NCBI GenBank assembly: GCA_032027205.1
Contig: JAVSMN010000001.1
Location: forward strand, 124,001 to 188,000
Direction: 5' to 3'
Source of the DNA: Zeimonas sp032027205
GTDB taxonomy: Bacteria > Pseudomonadota > Gammaproteobacteria > Burkholderiales > Burkholderiaceae_E
Length of the DNA: 64,000 nucleotides
Part shown: in pieces, positions 1 through 8,832 of the stretch
Numbering within the stretch: position 1 is the stretch's first letter
Layout of the letters: every line of letters starts with the position of its first letter
Notes under the pieces: generated by a model
Databases searched by the model: none
What the model was told of the DNA's origin: nothing
The model's input: only the letters and a program-made list of their open reading frames with translations
Position numbers and translations under genes: made by a program

Positions 1-56
1 CGCTGTGGTTGCCGCAAGCCTTCGGGTGACCCGACGGCAGCTCCCGGGAGTCGATC

Positions 57-740
57 ATGGAACTTTCGTTCGAAGTCGCGTCAGCCTCCGGCACGGCGCC
101 CATCGACGTTGCGGTGCGCGAGTGCATCGTCGCCGGCTGGGCGGGCCGCGATCTCGCCGCCATCGAGCATCACATCGACGAGCTCGCTGCGCTCGGAGTG
201 CCGCGACCCAGCGCCGTACCGCTGTACTACCGCGTCGGCGCCGACCGGCTCACGCAGCAGGACAGCGTCGAGGTCGTCGGCGACGGCTCCTCGGGCGAGG
301 CCGAGGTGTTCGTCTTCTCGCATCGCGGCGTGGCGTACGTCAGCGTCGCCTCGGACCACACCGACCGCAAGCTCGAGACGCACAGCGTCGCTTTATCGAA
401 GCAGCTCTGTCCGAAGCCGGTTGCGCGCAACGCGTGGCCCTATGCCGAGGTTGCCGATCACTGGGACGAACTCGTGCTGCGCTCCTGGATCGACGAGGAC
501 CGGCAGCGCGTGCTCTACCAGGAAGGCACGCTCGCATCGCTGCGCCATCCGCTCGAGCTCGTCGAAGGCCATTTCGGGCGCGACCTGATCCCCGACGGAA
601 GCGTCATGTTGTGCGGTACCGTCGCCGCGCGCGGCGGGATACGCCCGGCGCCGACGTTCGAAATGGAACTCTTCGATCCGAGGCTGCGGCGAAGCATTGC
701 GCATCGCTACGTGGTGCGGGAACTCCCCGAGATTTCCTGA
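57..740 (+). CDS. DUF2848 family protein
   Basis: The 227-residue protein has the conserved pattern of the DUF2848 family: an N-terminal AGW-GRD block followed by EHHI-EL, then VPLYYRV near residue 55, SDHTDR and SVALSKQLC near residues 100-117, and RSWI near residue 143. The family is annotated as distantly related to fumarylacetoacetate hydrolase folds, but no reaction is established, so none is claimed. The ATG follows a CGGGAG ribosome site by about 8 bases. The 29 bases at the window edge could be the last codons of an upstream gene on the same strand, which would fit a catabolic operon running in from the left. The family call is confident and the function is unknown. Confidence 0.85.
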   Translation: MELSFEVASASGTAPIDVAVRECIVAGWAGRDLAAIEHHIDELAALGVPRPSAVPLYYRVGADRLTQQDSVEVVGDGSSGEAEVFVFSHRGVAYVSVASDHTDRKLETHSVALSKQLCPKPVARNAWPYAEVADHWDELVLRSWIDEDRQRVLYQEGTLASLRHPLELVEGHFGRDLIPDGSVMLCGTVAARGGIRPAPTFEMELFDPRLRRSIAHRYVVRELPEIS

Positions 741-780
741 AAGGATGAGGAGCTGGGCCAACGGTCGCCCTTCCCCTTCC

Positions 781-1527
781 CTACCTCTTGAACAGCACCC
801 CCACCACCCCCGACACCAGCGCAGCCGCAACGAACGCGCCGACACCGGCAACGCCCGCGCCGAGCAGGAACGCGAGCGCGACGTAGAACCAGACGAATCC
901 CGCCAGGCCGACCGACAGCCCGCGCAGCAGCGTCACGGTCGCCAAATGCCCGTAGGCGGGCAGCGTGAAGGACGGGAGAATGGTCCCGCTGATCGGCCAC
1001 GCGAGCAGCAGGCCGCTGACCAAGGCCGGCACGTGCTGCGCGCTGAGGATCACCGTGGCCGCGAGCACGAAGGTGCCGGCAACGCGCATCGCGACCTCGA
1101 TCCGCGGCACCGGCACGGAACCGGTGACCGCGCTTGCGAGCGGCATCGCCGCCAGCGCGACGAAGGGGCCGGCGATCGCCAGCGCGAGCTGCATCCCGCC
1201 CGGCACCCACGACGCAGTCGTCAACGCGCCGACGGCGAAGAAGGCTGCGGCAGCGCCGGCCAGGCAAGCCCACCACGGCAGCCATCGCGACAACCAGGCG
1301 AAGGCAACGATGTGCGCGAAGGTCGCCGGACTCGCGGCGATCGTCGCGCGCGCGATGCCTTCGACCTGCTCGGCCGGCAGCGAGAACATCAGCACGGCGA
1401 CGATCGGGCCGGAGATCACCGGAAAGCCCGACAGGAAGCCCGAGGCGCCGTGTCCGAAGCGCTGCGCGATGAGCGTGGCGAGCAGGATCGAGGCCGGCGC
1501 GAGCGTGAGCTTGAAGAGGAGAAGCAT
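781..1527 (-). CDS. hypothetical multi-pass inner-membrane protein
   Basis: This is a strongly hydrophobic protein of 248 residues with about seven or eight predicted membrane helices. It begins MLLLFKLTLAPASILLATL and ends with a Gly/Ala/Val-rich helix and the basic tail KR. I found no catalytic motif. The ATG at 1527 was chosen because the hydrophobic N-terminus starts there. A GTG at 1572 would add 15 polar residues and is less likely. The gene lies about 55 bases after metZ on the same strand and may be the last gene of that operon. It resembles small permease-like hypothetical proteins, but I cannot name a substrate. Confidence 0.7.
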   Translation of the reverse strand: MLLLFKLTLAPASILLATLIAQRFGHGASGFLSGFPVISGPIVAVLMFSLPAEQVEGIARATIAASPATFAHIVAFAWLSRWLPWWACLAGAAAAFFAVGALTTASWVPGGMQLALAIAGPFVALAAMPLASAVTGSVPVPRIEVAMRVAGTFVLAATVILSAQHVPALVSGLLLAWPISGTILPSFTLPAYGHLATVTLLRGLSVGLAGFVWFYVALAFLLGAGVAGVGAFVAAALVSGVVGVLFKR

Positions 1528-1582
1528 GCTGATACTTGCCGGCGGGATCGGGGCCCGCTCGCGCGGGTTCACGCGGACCCGT

Positions 1583-2824
1583 TCACATTCCTCGCGCCAG
1601 GTCCTCGCAGACGTCGCCTGGATCCTCGAGCCCCACGGCCACGCGCAGCATGCCTTCGCCGATGCCCGTCTCTCGACGGGTCTCGATCGGCATGCGCCCG
1701 TGCGTGGTGCTCGCAGGATGCGTGATCGTCGACTTCACATCGCCGAGGTTCGCCGTGATCGACAGCAGACGGCAAGCGTCGACGATGCGCCAGGCGCGCG
1801 CCTTGCGCTCCACGTCGTCGGCACCGCGCACCTCGAAGGCGAGCACGGCGCCGCCGGCGCGCTGTTGCGCGCGGGCGAGTGCATGCTGCGGATGCGATTC
1901 GAGCCACGGATAGCGCACGCGCTCCACGCAAGGCTGCGCCTCGAGCCAGCGCGCGACGACCAGCGCGTTCTGCGCGTGCCGCTCCATGCGCACCGACAGC
2001 GTCTCCAGGCCCTTGGCGAGCACCCAGGCGTTGAACGCCGACAGCGTCGGCCCGCCGTAGCGCAGCACCGGCTGCAGCGTCTCGTCCATGTAGCGCTTCG
2101 AGCCGAGCACGGCGCCGCCGATCACGCGGCCCTGCCCGTCGAGGTACTTGGTGGCCGAATGCACGACGATGTCGGCGCCGAGTTCGAGCGGGCGCTGCAG
2201 CGCCGGCGTGCAGAAGCAGTTGTCCACGACCAGCGCGATGCCGCGCTCGCGCGCGATCGCCGACAGCGCGCGCAGGTCGGCCACCTCGGTGAGCGGATTC
2301 GACGGCGTCTCGACGAACAGCATCCGCGTGTTCGGACGGATCGCGTCGCGCCATGCCTGCGCGTCCGCCAGCGGCACGAAGCTGGTCTCGATGTCGTAGC
2401 GCCGAAACAGCGCGAACAACTGCAGCGTCGTCCCGAACACGCCCTGCGCGCAGACGATGTGATCGCCCGCGTGCGTGAGGCTCACCAGCACGGCCTGGAT
2501 CGCCGCCATGCCCGACGCGGTGGCGCGACATTCCTCGGCGCCCTCGAGCGACGCGAGGCGCTGCTCGAACAGTCGCACCGTCGGGTTGCCGAAACGCGAA
2601 TAGATGTAGCCGCCGGCCTCGCCGGCGAACTTCGCCGCCGCATGTGCCGCGCTGTCGTGCACGAAGCTCGACGTGAGGAAGATCGGCTCGCCGTGCTCGC
2701 CGTAGGCCGTGCGCTCGAAACCGGCGCGCACTGCGCGCGTCTCGAAGGCCCAGCGCGTGGCAGCGTCGCCTGCAGACCCGTTGTCGGCTCCGTCCCCGCC
2801 TTCTTCGTCCGGACGATCGCTCAT
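1583..2824 (-). CDS. metZ: O-succinylhomoserine sulfhydrylase
   Basis: This is a PLP enzyme of the Cys/Met metabolism family, 413 residues. It makes homocysteine from O-succinylhomoserine and sulfide in methionine synthesis in the cytoplasm. Visible features are the cofactor-phosphate region YSRFGNPT (residues 75-82), the VETPSNP segment (171-177), the aspartate DN-FCTP at 201-207, and the Schiff-base lysine K226 in SATKYLDG. The first 22 residues are a Gly/Asp-rich extension beyond the usual start. The gene lies 10 bases downstream of purF, an order common in Burkholderiales. MetB- and MetC-like enzymes share the fold, but the neighbours and the GQGR sequence after the lysine favour MetZ. 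Confidence 0.93.
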   Translation of the reverse strand: MSDRPDEEGGDGADNGSAGDAATRWAFETRAVRAGFERTAYGEHGEPIFLTSSFVHDSAAHAAAKFAGEAGGYIYSRFGNPTVRLFEQRLASLEGAEECRATASGMAAIQAVLVSLTHAGDHIVCAQGVFGTTLQLFALFRRYDIETSFVPLADAQAWRDAIRPNTRMLFVETPSNPLTEVADLRALSAIARERGIALVVDNCFCTPALQRPLELGADIVVHSATKYLDGQGRVIGGAVLGSKRYMDETLQPVLRYGGPTLSAFNAWVLAKGLETLSVRMERHAQNALVVARWLEAQPCVERVRYPWLESHPQHALARAQQRAGGAVLAFEVRGADDVERKARAWRIVDACRLLSITANLGDVKSTITHPASTTHGRMPIETRRETGIGEGMLRVAVGLEDPGDVCEDLARGM

Positions 2825-2834
2825 GACGCCCGCC

Positions 2835-4361
2835 TCACTCCTGCGCGGCCTGGAAATGCAGGCTCATCTGGTTGCGCGGCAGGTCGTCGTCGACCGGACC
2901 AACGCCGGCCAGGCGCTCGCGCTCGATGCGATCCAGGTATTCGGGCGTGATGTCGCCGGTGACGTAGTGACCGTCGAAGCACGAGGCCTCGAATTCGGTG
3001 AGATGCGCCGCGACGTCGGTCACCGCTTGCTCCATCGCCTCGACGCTCTGGTAGATCAGCGCATCGGCGCCGATCGCCTGGCGGATCTCCTCGTCGCTGC
3101 GGCCGTAGGCGATCAGTTCGCCGCGCGTCGGCATGTCGATGCCGTAGACGTTCGGAAATCGAACGGGCGGCGCGGCGGAAGCGAAGTAGACCTTGTTCGC
3201 GCCCGAGTCGCGCGCCATCTGCACGATCTCGCGCGAGGTGGTGCCGCGCACGATCGAGTCGTCGACCAGCAGCACGTTCTTGCCCTTGAACTCGACGCTC
3301 ATCGCGTTCAGCTTCTGGCGCACCGATTTCCGGCGCACCGCCTGCCCCGGCATGATGAACGTGCGGCCGACGTAGCGGTTCTTCAGGAAGCCCTCGCGAT
3401 AGGTGAGGCCCAATTTCATCGCGAGTTGCATCGCCGACGGGCGCGAGGTGTCGGGAATCGGCATCACGACGTCGATGTCGCCTAGCCACAATTCGTGCGC
3501 GAGCCGCTCGGCCAGGTGCTCGCCCATGCGCAGGCGAGTGGCGTACACGCTCGCGCCGTCGAGGATCGAATCGGGGCGCGCGAAATAGACATACTCGAAC
3601 ACGCACGGCACGAGCCGCGGGTTTTCCGCGCACTGGCGCGAATGGAAGTTGCCTTCGAGGTCGATGAAGACCGCCTCGCCGGGCGCGACGTCGCGCACCA
3701 GGCGAAAGCCGAGCCCTTCGAGCGCGACCGACTCGGAGGCCACCAGATATTCGGTGCCGTAGTCGGTTTCCGAGATGCCGTAGCACAGCGGCCGGATGCC
3801 GAAGGGATCGCGGAAGGCGAGGATGCCGTAGCCGGCGATCTCGGCCACGCAGGCGTAAGCGCCGCGCGCGCGATGGTGCACTTCGCGCACCGCGTCGAAG
3901 ATCGTGTCGGGATCGAGCGAGACGCCGCGTGCGCTCGCCTGCAGCGAGTTGGCGAGCACGTTGAGCAGCACTTCGGAATCGGAATCGGTGTTGATGTGCC
4001 GCCGGTCGCGGCGAAACATCTCGTCTTTCAGCTGCTCGGCATTGGTGAGGTTGCCGTTGTGCGCCAGCAGCAATCCGAACGGCGCGTTCACGTAGAACGG
4101 CTGCGCTTCGGCCGAGTTGCCCGCCGATCCGGCGGTGGGGTAGCGCACGTGCGCAATGCCGGTCGTCCCCGGCAGCGAGCGCATGTTGCGCGTGCGGAAG
4201 ACGTCGCGCACCAGGCCGTTGCCCTTCTGCATCTGGAACGCCTTGCCCTGCTCGGTGGCGATGCCGGCGGCGTCCTGGCCCCGATGCTGCAACAGCAGCA
4301 GCCCGTCGTAGAGCAGCTGATTGACCGGGGAGCGCGCTACGACGCCCAGGATTCCGCACAT
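2835..4361 (-). CDS. purF: amidophosphoribosyltransferase
   Basis: PurF catalyses the first committed step of purine synthesis, making phosphoribosylamine from PRPP and glutamine. The 508-residue length is normal. The start MCGILGVV places the nucleophile Cys2 at the N-terminus after Met removal, so the ATG at 4361 must be the start even though the frame is open further upstream. The N-terminal Ntn glutaminase domain includes QHRGQDAAG and AHNGNLTN. The C-terminal phosphoribosyltransferase domain carries the PRPP loop VLLVDDSIVRGTTS. The first 25 bases overlap the end of cvpA, the arrangement seen in E. coli and many other proteobacteria, which implies co-transcription. Confidence 0.97.
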   Translation of the reverse strand: MCGILGVVARSPVNQLLYDGLLLLQHRGQDAAGIATEQGKAFQMQKGNGLVRDVFRTRNMRSLPGTTGIAHVRYPTAGSAGNSAEAQPFYVNAPFGLLLAHNGNLTNAEQLKDEMFRRDRRHINTDSDSEVLLNVLANSLQASARGVSLDPDTIFDAVREVHHRARGAYACVAEIAGYGILAFRDPFGIRPLCYGISETDYGTEYLVASESVALEGLGFRLVRDVAPGEAVFIDLEGNFHSRQCAENPRLVPCVFEYVYFARPDSILDGASVYATRLRMGEHLAERLAHELWLGDIDVVMPIPDTSRPSAMQLAMKLGLTYREGFLKNRYVGRTFIMPGQAVRRKSVRQKLNAMSVEFKGKNVLLVDDSIVRGTTSREIVQMARDSGANKVYFASAAPPVRFPNVYGIDMPTRGELIAYGRSDEEIRQAIGADALIYQSVEAMEQAVTDVAAHLTEFEASCFDGHYVTGDITPEYLDRIERERLAGVGPVDDDLPRNQMSLHFQAAQE

Positions 4362-4870
4362 GTCGGGCCTCGTTCGGTGGTTCGCACGGGTTGGCGCGGC
4401 GCTGCCCGCGTCGGGAGCCACGGATCGACCCACGACACGAGCACGTCGAGCAGCGGTCGGGACAACGCCTGCTGCCAGGCCGCCTCGCGGTCGGCGCCGA
4501 TCTGGCGCCCGACGAGCGCGACGATCGTGATGACGACGAGGGCGCGCAGCACGCCGAGCGCCGAGCCGAGCGTGCGATCGGCAAGACCCAGGCCCACGCG
4601 CGAGAGCGCGCGCGCGAGCAACGAACCGAGCAGTCGCACGGCGACGAGCAGCACGAAGAAGACGAGCACGCCGACGAACAACGGCGGAAAGCTCCAGCCG
4701 GTGAACGCGATCAGCGGCGGCGTCGCGAGCGGCGCGCCGAGCAGTGCGACGACCCACGCGGCGAGCGCGAAGACCGTTCGCACGAGTCCGCGCAACGCGC
4801 CGAGCGCAATCGAGATCACCAGCGCAGCCAGCACGAAGTAGTCCCAGCCGGTGAGTTGCTCGACGCTCAC
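4337..4870 (-). CDS. cvpA: CvpA family membrane protein
   Basis: This is a 177-residue inner-membrane protein with about four hydrophobic segments (approximately residues 12-33, 35-57, 65-85 and 105-125), followed by a soluble tail. The opening pattern (W-DYFVLA-LVISI, LRGLVRTVF) is typical of CvpA/colicin V production proteins, needed for colicin V production in E. coli and linked to envelope homeostasis. The start is GTG, overlapping the upstream SPOR gene as GTGA. The 3' end overlaps purF by 25 bases. The position between the SPOR gene and purF supports the call. Confidence 0.92.
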   Translation of the reverse strand: MSVEQLTGWDYFVLAALVISIALGALRGLVRTVFALAAWVVALLGAPLATPPLIAFTGWSFPPLFVGVLVFFVLLVAVRLLGSLLARALSRVGLGLADRTLGSALGVLRALVVITIVALVGRQIGADREAAWQQALSRPLLDVLVSWVDPWLPTRAAPRQPVRTTERGPTCAESWAS

Positions 4871-5682
4871 CGAGCGTCCACGATGGACGAATCGATGCCC
4901 GCGAGTTTCAGCGTCGCGCGCGCCTTCTCGGCCTCGTCGCGCGTGGTGAATGGGCCGACGCGCACGCGCGTGCGTTCGCCCTGCGTCGTGCTCACCGTCT
5001 CGGTGTAGGCGCGCAGTCCGGTGCGCCGCGCCTTGTCGAGTTGCGCGCGCGCGCTGCCGACGTTGGCGAAGGCGCCCAGCTGCAGCGCGAAGCGCGAGCC
5101 GGCTGCCGGCGCTGCTGCCGTTGACGTTGACGTTGGCGAGGCCTTGGCCGGCGCCTTCGCCGCGCCCGCTTCGTTGCGCGCAGGCGTGTTCGCATCGGCT
5201 TGCGGCTTCGCGCTGGCGACCTTCGGTGCTTCGGTCTTCGCGCTGCTGCGCTTGCCCGCTGCCGCCGCGGCATCGGTGCGGGCCTCCGTTCGCGTCTCCG
5301 CGGATCGCGGCGGCGAATGCACGTCCGCCTTCGCCGGCGCATCGCTCTTCGCCGGCCCGTCGGCCTTCGGCTGCGTTGTCGACGCCTGCGGCTCGACCGG
5401 CGCGGGCGGCACGACGACGTCGTCGGCAGGCGCTGCAGAGGCCGAGGCGTTCGCGTCGGCATGCGACGGGGAATCGAGCGCGGGCAGCGCCACCTCGCGC
5501 GGCGGAATCTCGATCTCGACGTCGGTGATCGTCTGGCGCGGCTCGGAGTCGAGCACGAGCGGGAGCACGATGGCTGCGGCGATTCCCAGTACGAGCGCGC
5601 CGACGAGGCGGCGACGCGCGCGCTTCTTCTGCGTGACAGCCGGGTCGAGCGCGGCGCCGTCGGCGGGATTACGACGTGCCAT
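4867..5682 (-). CDS. SPOR domain cell-division-associated membrane protein
   Basis: This 271-residue protein is anchored once in the inner membrane: a basic cytoplasmic N-terminus (KKRARRR) precedes one helix at about residues 26-44. A long low-complexity periplasmic linker rich in Ala, Lys, Pro and Thr follows (about 70-190). The C-terminal SPOR domain (about 195-271) starts FALQLGAFAN and contains RVRVGPFTTRDEAEKA. SPOR domains bind septal peptidoglycan lacking stem peptides, so a role at the division site is likely (FtsN/DedD-like). It lies between folC and cvpA, the usual place for this gene in betaproteobacteria. Its stop overlaps the GTG start of cvpA. Confidence 0.9.
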   Translation of the reverse strand: MARRNPADGAALDPAVTQKKRARRRLVGALVLGIAAAIVLPLVLDSEPRQTITDVEIEIPPREVALPALDSPSHADANASASAAPADDVVVPPAPVEPQASTTQPKADGPAKSDAPAKADVHSPPRSAETRTEARTDAAAAAGKRSSAKTEAPKVASAKPQADANTPARNEAGAAKAPAKASPTSTSTAAAPAAGSRFALQLGAFANVGSARAQLDKARRTGLRAYTETVSTTQGERTRVRVGPFTTRDEAEKARATLKLAGIDSSIVDAR

Positions 5683-5738
5683 CGGCGGAACGGGGTATTA
5701 CGACGGCGGCGGGGACGGCTGCGGCGGCGGGCGGCGCT

Positions 5739-7064
5739 TCAGCGGGGACGTCGCAACGACGGATCCGGCGAGCTGGCACGTGTGGCAAGAATATCCGCGA
5801 CAGTGAGGAAAGATCCGAAGACGATGATTCTATCATTGGGCTGCGCTACGGCGCGCGCCGCGGCGAGCGCGGCGCTCGGCGTAGTGTGCGCTTCGATGCG
5901 CGCCGCGCGGCTCGCCTCGTCGTCCTCGGCAGCGGGTGCAGCGACGCCGCCGGCCTGTAGCCGCTCGGCGATCCAGGCGGCGCTCGCCGCACGCGTTCCC
6001 GGCAGGTCGGTGACGAACCAGGCGTCGAAGCGGTCCTTCACTGCCGCGATGATCGCGTCGACGTCCTTGTCGCGCATCACGCCGAATACTGCGTAATTGC
6101 GCCCGCCCCTTCCCATCGAATCGAGGTTGCTCGCCAGGTGCGCGACGGCGTGCGGATTGTGCGCGACGTCGAGCACGACGCTGGGCATGCCGGGGAGCAC
6201 CTGGAAGCGCCCGGGCAACTCGACCTCGGCAAAGCCCTGTCGCACCGCCTGCTGGTTCACCGGCAGCCGTTCGCGCAGCGCCTCCAGCGCGGCCAGCATG
6301 CCCGAGGCGTTGAGCAGCTGGTTCGCGCCGCGCAGCGCCGGATAGGCAATCGAGCTGCGCCGCTGGGCGCGGCCGCGATACGACCACTGCTGCCGGTCGC
6401 CCACGTAATGGAAGTCGCGTCCGCACAGCCAGAGGTCGGCGCCGATCGACTCGGCGTATTGCACGAGCGACGCGGGCGGAATCGGGTCGCTGCAGATCGC
6501 CGGACGACCGCTGCGGTAGATGTGCGCCTTCTCCCAGCCGATGCGCTCGCGGTCGCCACCGAGGTATTCGACGTGGTCGACGTCGATGCTGGTGACGATC
6601 GCGCAGTCGGCATCGACGATGTTGACCGCGTCCAGCCGGCCGCCCAGGCCCACCTCGAGGATCACCGCATCGAGCGGCTCGCGCGAGAACAAGCGCAGCG
6701 CGGCCAGCGTGGAGAACTCGAAGTACGTAAGCGCCGTGTCGCCGCGCGCCGCCTGCACGGCCTCGAACTGCTCGACGATCGCGTCGTCCGCAACCGGCCG
6801 ACCGCCGATGCGGATGCGCTCGTTGAAGCGCACGAGGTGCGGCGACGTGTACAGCCCCACCCGGTAGCCGGCGGCGAGCAGGATCGCCTCGAGCATCGCG
6901 CAGCTCGAACCCTTGCCGTTGGTACCGCCCACGGTGAAAACGGTGGCCGACGGCGCAAGCTGCATGCGTTGCGCCACCTCGCGAACGCGCTCCAGGCCGA
7001 GGTCGATCGTCTTCGGATGGAGCGTCTCGATGCGCTCGAGCCATTCGGCAAGCGAAGCGGACAT
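5739..7064 (-). CDS. folC: bifunctional folylpolyglutamate / dihydrofolate synthase
   Basis: FolC adds glutamate to dihydropteroate and to reduced folates, using ATP. The protein has 441 residues. The Mur-ligase type P-loop GGTNGKGS lies at 46-53, followed by TSPHL and FEFSTLAAL, then the metal and nucleotide segments EVGLGGRLDAVN and TSIDVDHVEYLG, and the C-terminal DVAHNPHA. The ATG at 7064 overlaps the accD stop by one base (TGATG), so translation is probably coupled. About 56 bases separate it from the SPOR gene. The accD-folC-SPOR-cvpA-purF order is conserved in related bacteria. Confidence 0.95.
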   Translation of the reverse strand: MSASLAEWLERIETLHPKTIDLGLERVREVAQRMQLAPSATVFTVGGTNGKGSSCAMLEAILLAAGYRVGLYTSPHLVRFNERIRIGGRPVADDAIVEQFEAVQAARGDTALTYFEFSTLAALRLFSREPLDAVILEVGLGGRLDAVNIVDADCAIVTSIDVDHVEYLGGDRERIGWEKAHIYRSGRPAICSDPIPPASLVQYAESIGADLWLCGRDFHYVGDRQQWSYRGRAQRRSSIAYPALRGANQLLNASGMLAALEALRERLPVNQQAVRQGFAEVELPGRFQVLPGMPSVVLDVAHNPHAVAHLASNLDSMGRGGRNYAVFGVMRDKDVDAIIAAVKDRFDAWFVTDLPGTRAASAAWIAERLQAGGVAAPAAEDDEASRAARIEAHTTPSAALAAARAVAQPNDRIIVFGSFLTVADILATRASSPDPSLRRPR

Positions 7065-7933
7065 CAGGCCAACGCCTCGCTCGGCTGGCGACACAGCATC
7101 GCGAGCATGCGCGCGATTTCGTCGCGCATCTGGCGGCGATCGACGATGCGGTCGATCGCGCCCTTCTCGAGCAGGAACTCGGCGCGCTGAAAACCCTCGG
7201 GCAGCTTCGTGCGCACCGTCTGCTCGATGACGCGTGGACCGGCGAAGCCGATCAGCGCGCGCGGTTCGGCGATCACGACGTCGCCCAGGAAGCAGAAGCT
7301 CGCCGAGACGCCGCCCATCGTCGGATCGGTGAGCACCGAGACGTAGGGCAGCTTCTTCTCGGACAGTCGGGCGAGCATTGCCGTGGTCTTCGCCATCTGC
7401 ATCAGCGACAGCAGTCCTTCCTGCATCCGCGCGCCGCCCGACGCCGCGATCGAGATGAAGGGAACGCGCTGCTCGATCGCCGCCTGCACGCCGCGCGCGA
7501 AACGTTCGCCGACCACCGAACCCATCGACCCGCCCATGAAATCGAACTCGAAGCAGGCGGCAACGACCGGGATGGTGCGGATCGCACCGCCCTGCACGAC
7601 GAGCGCGTCGGTCTCGCCGGTTTCCTCGATCGCCTCGCGCAGCCGCTCGGGATACTTGCGGCTGTCCTTGAACTTCAACGCATCGACCGGAAGCACCTCG
7701 TGGCCGATCTCGTAGCGACCCTCCGCATCGAGCAGCAGGTCGAGCCGCTTGCGCGCCGGCAGGCGCATGTGGTGCGCGCACTTCGGACAGACGTTCAGGT
7801 TCGCCTCGAGGTCGGCCGAATACAGCACGGCATCGCACGACGGACACTTGACCCAGACGCCTTCGGGAACCTTCTTGCCGCCGGCGGGCGAACGCTTGAT
7901 GCGCGGCGGCAGCAGTTTGTCGAGCCAGGTCAT
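7064..7933 (-). CDS. accD: acetyl-CoA carboxylase carboxyltransferase subunit beta
   Basis: This is the beta subunit of the carboxyltransferase that, with AccA, moves CO2 from biotin-BCCP to acetyl-CoA to make malonyl-CoA for fatty-acid synthesis. The 289-residue protein has the zinc ribbon with Cys30, Cys33, Cys49 and Cys52. The crotonase-like core includes FDFMGGSMGSVVGE, the acyl-CoA site SGGARMQEG, and DPTMGGVSASF. The start overlaps the trpA stop as ATGA, and the stop overlaps the folC start. A trpBA-accD-folC run suggests one polycistronic mRNA. Confidence 0.96.
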   Translation of the reverse strand: MTWLDKLLPPRIKRSPAGGKKVPEGVWVKCPSCDAVLYSADLEANLNVCPKCAHHMRLPARKRLDLLLDAEGRYEIGHEVLPVDALKFKDSRKYPERLREAIEETGETDALVVQGGAIRTIPVVAACFEFDFMGGSMGSVVGERFARGVQAAIEQRVPFISIAASGGARMQEGLLSLMQMAKTTAMLARLSEKKLPYVSVLTDPTMGGVSASFCFLGDVVIAEPRALIGFAGPRVIEQTVRTKLPEGFQRAEFLLEKGAIDRIVDRRQMRDEIARMLAMLCRQPSEALA

Positions 7934-8832
7934 CGGCGAATTCCCGGAAGCGGTTCGGACAGCGGAGTGGCGTGCATGGAGCGCGTGCCGGACATGTCGG
8001 CTGCGGTCGCGACCGACGCATCGGGCGGCGCATTGGGCGGCACGTCGAGCGCCGCGCGGATCGAGGCGATGAAATCGCGCACGCGCTGCGGCGCCTGCTC
8101 GACCGGTCCGTCGCGCAGCACCTCGATCGTTCGCGTGCCGATGATCACCGCATCGGCGGCACGCGCGACGGCGCGCGCCGTGGCGCCGTCGCGGATGCCG
8201 AAGCCGACGCCCACCGGCAGCGACGTGCGGGCGCGGATCGCAGCGACGCGGGCGACGACCACATCGGCGTCGAGCGTGCCGCCCGTGGTGCCCTTCATCG
8301 ACACGTAGTAGACGTAGCCGCTCGCCGCGCCGAGCACACGCTCGATGCGCGCGTCGGTGGAGGTCGGGGCGAGCAGGAACACCGGATCGATGCCGCAGGC
8401 GCGCGCAGCTTCGGCGAAGGATTCGCACTCCTCGGGCGGATAGTCGACTACCAGCACGCCGTCGACGCCGGACTCGGCCGCCTCTGCGAGGAAGCGCTGC
8501 ACGCCGAAGCGCTCGATCGGATTCGCATAGCCCATCAGCACGATCGGCGTCTCGCCGTCGTCGCGACGGAATGCGCGGACGATGCCGAGCACCTCGTGCA
8601 GACCGATGCCGAGCGCGATCGCCTGCTCGTTCGCACGCTGGATGACCGGCCCGTCGGCCATCGGATCGGAGAACGGAACGCCGAGCTCGATCACGTCGGC
8701 GCCCCCCTCGACGAGCGCGCGCAGGATCGGCAGCGCAAGATCGGGCCGCGGATAGCCGGTGGTGACGTACGGGACGAGCGCCTTGCGCCCTGCGGCGGCG
8801 AGACGCGCGAAAGTGGTGGCGAGACGGGTCAT
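7930..8832 (-). CDS. trpA: tryptophan synthase alpha chain
   Basis: TrpA cleaves indole-3-glycerol phosphate to indole and glyceraldehyde-3-phosphate and channels indole to TrpB. The TIM-barrel protein has 300 residues. The catalytic Glu49 lies in IELGVPFSDPMADGP and Asp60 follows at the end of DPMAD. The phosphate-binding glycines are in GVGFGI near residue 212. The C-terminus runs about 30 residues beyond the usual length, with a low-complexity Pro/Ala stretch. The ATG overlaps the trpB stop (ATGA). Confidence 0.96.
   Translation of the reverse strand: MTRLATTFARLAAAGRKALVPYVTTGYPRPDLALPILRALVEGGADVIELGVPFSDPMADGPVIQRANEQAIALGIGLHEVLGIVRAFRRDDGETPIVLMGYANPIERFGVQRFLAEAAESGVDGVLVVDYPPEECESFAEAARACGIDPVFLLAPTSTDARIERVLGAASGYVYYVSMKGTTGGTLDADVVVARVAAIRARTSLPVGVGFGIRDGATARAVARAADAVIIGTRTIEVLRDGPVEQAPQRVRDFIASIRAALDVPPNAPPDASVATAADMSGTRSMHATPLSEPLPGIRR

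Noticed and set aside
1..29. Possible last codons of a plus-strand gene ending at the TGA at 27-29
   Set aside because: Only eight codons are visible, too few to assign. It is mentioned in the DUF2848 entry as a hint of an upstream operon.
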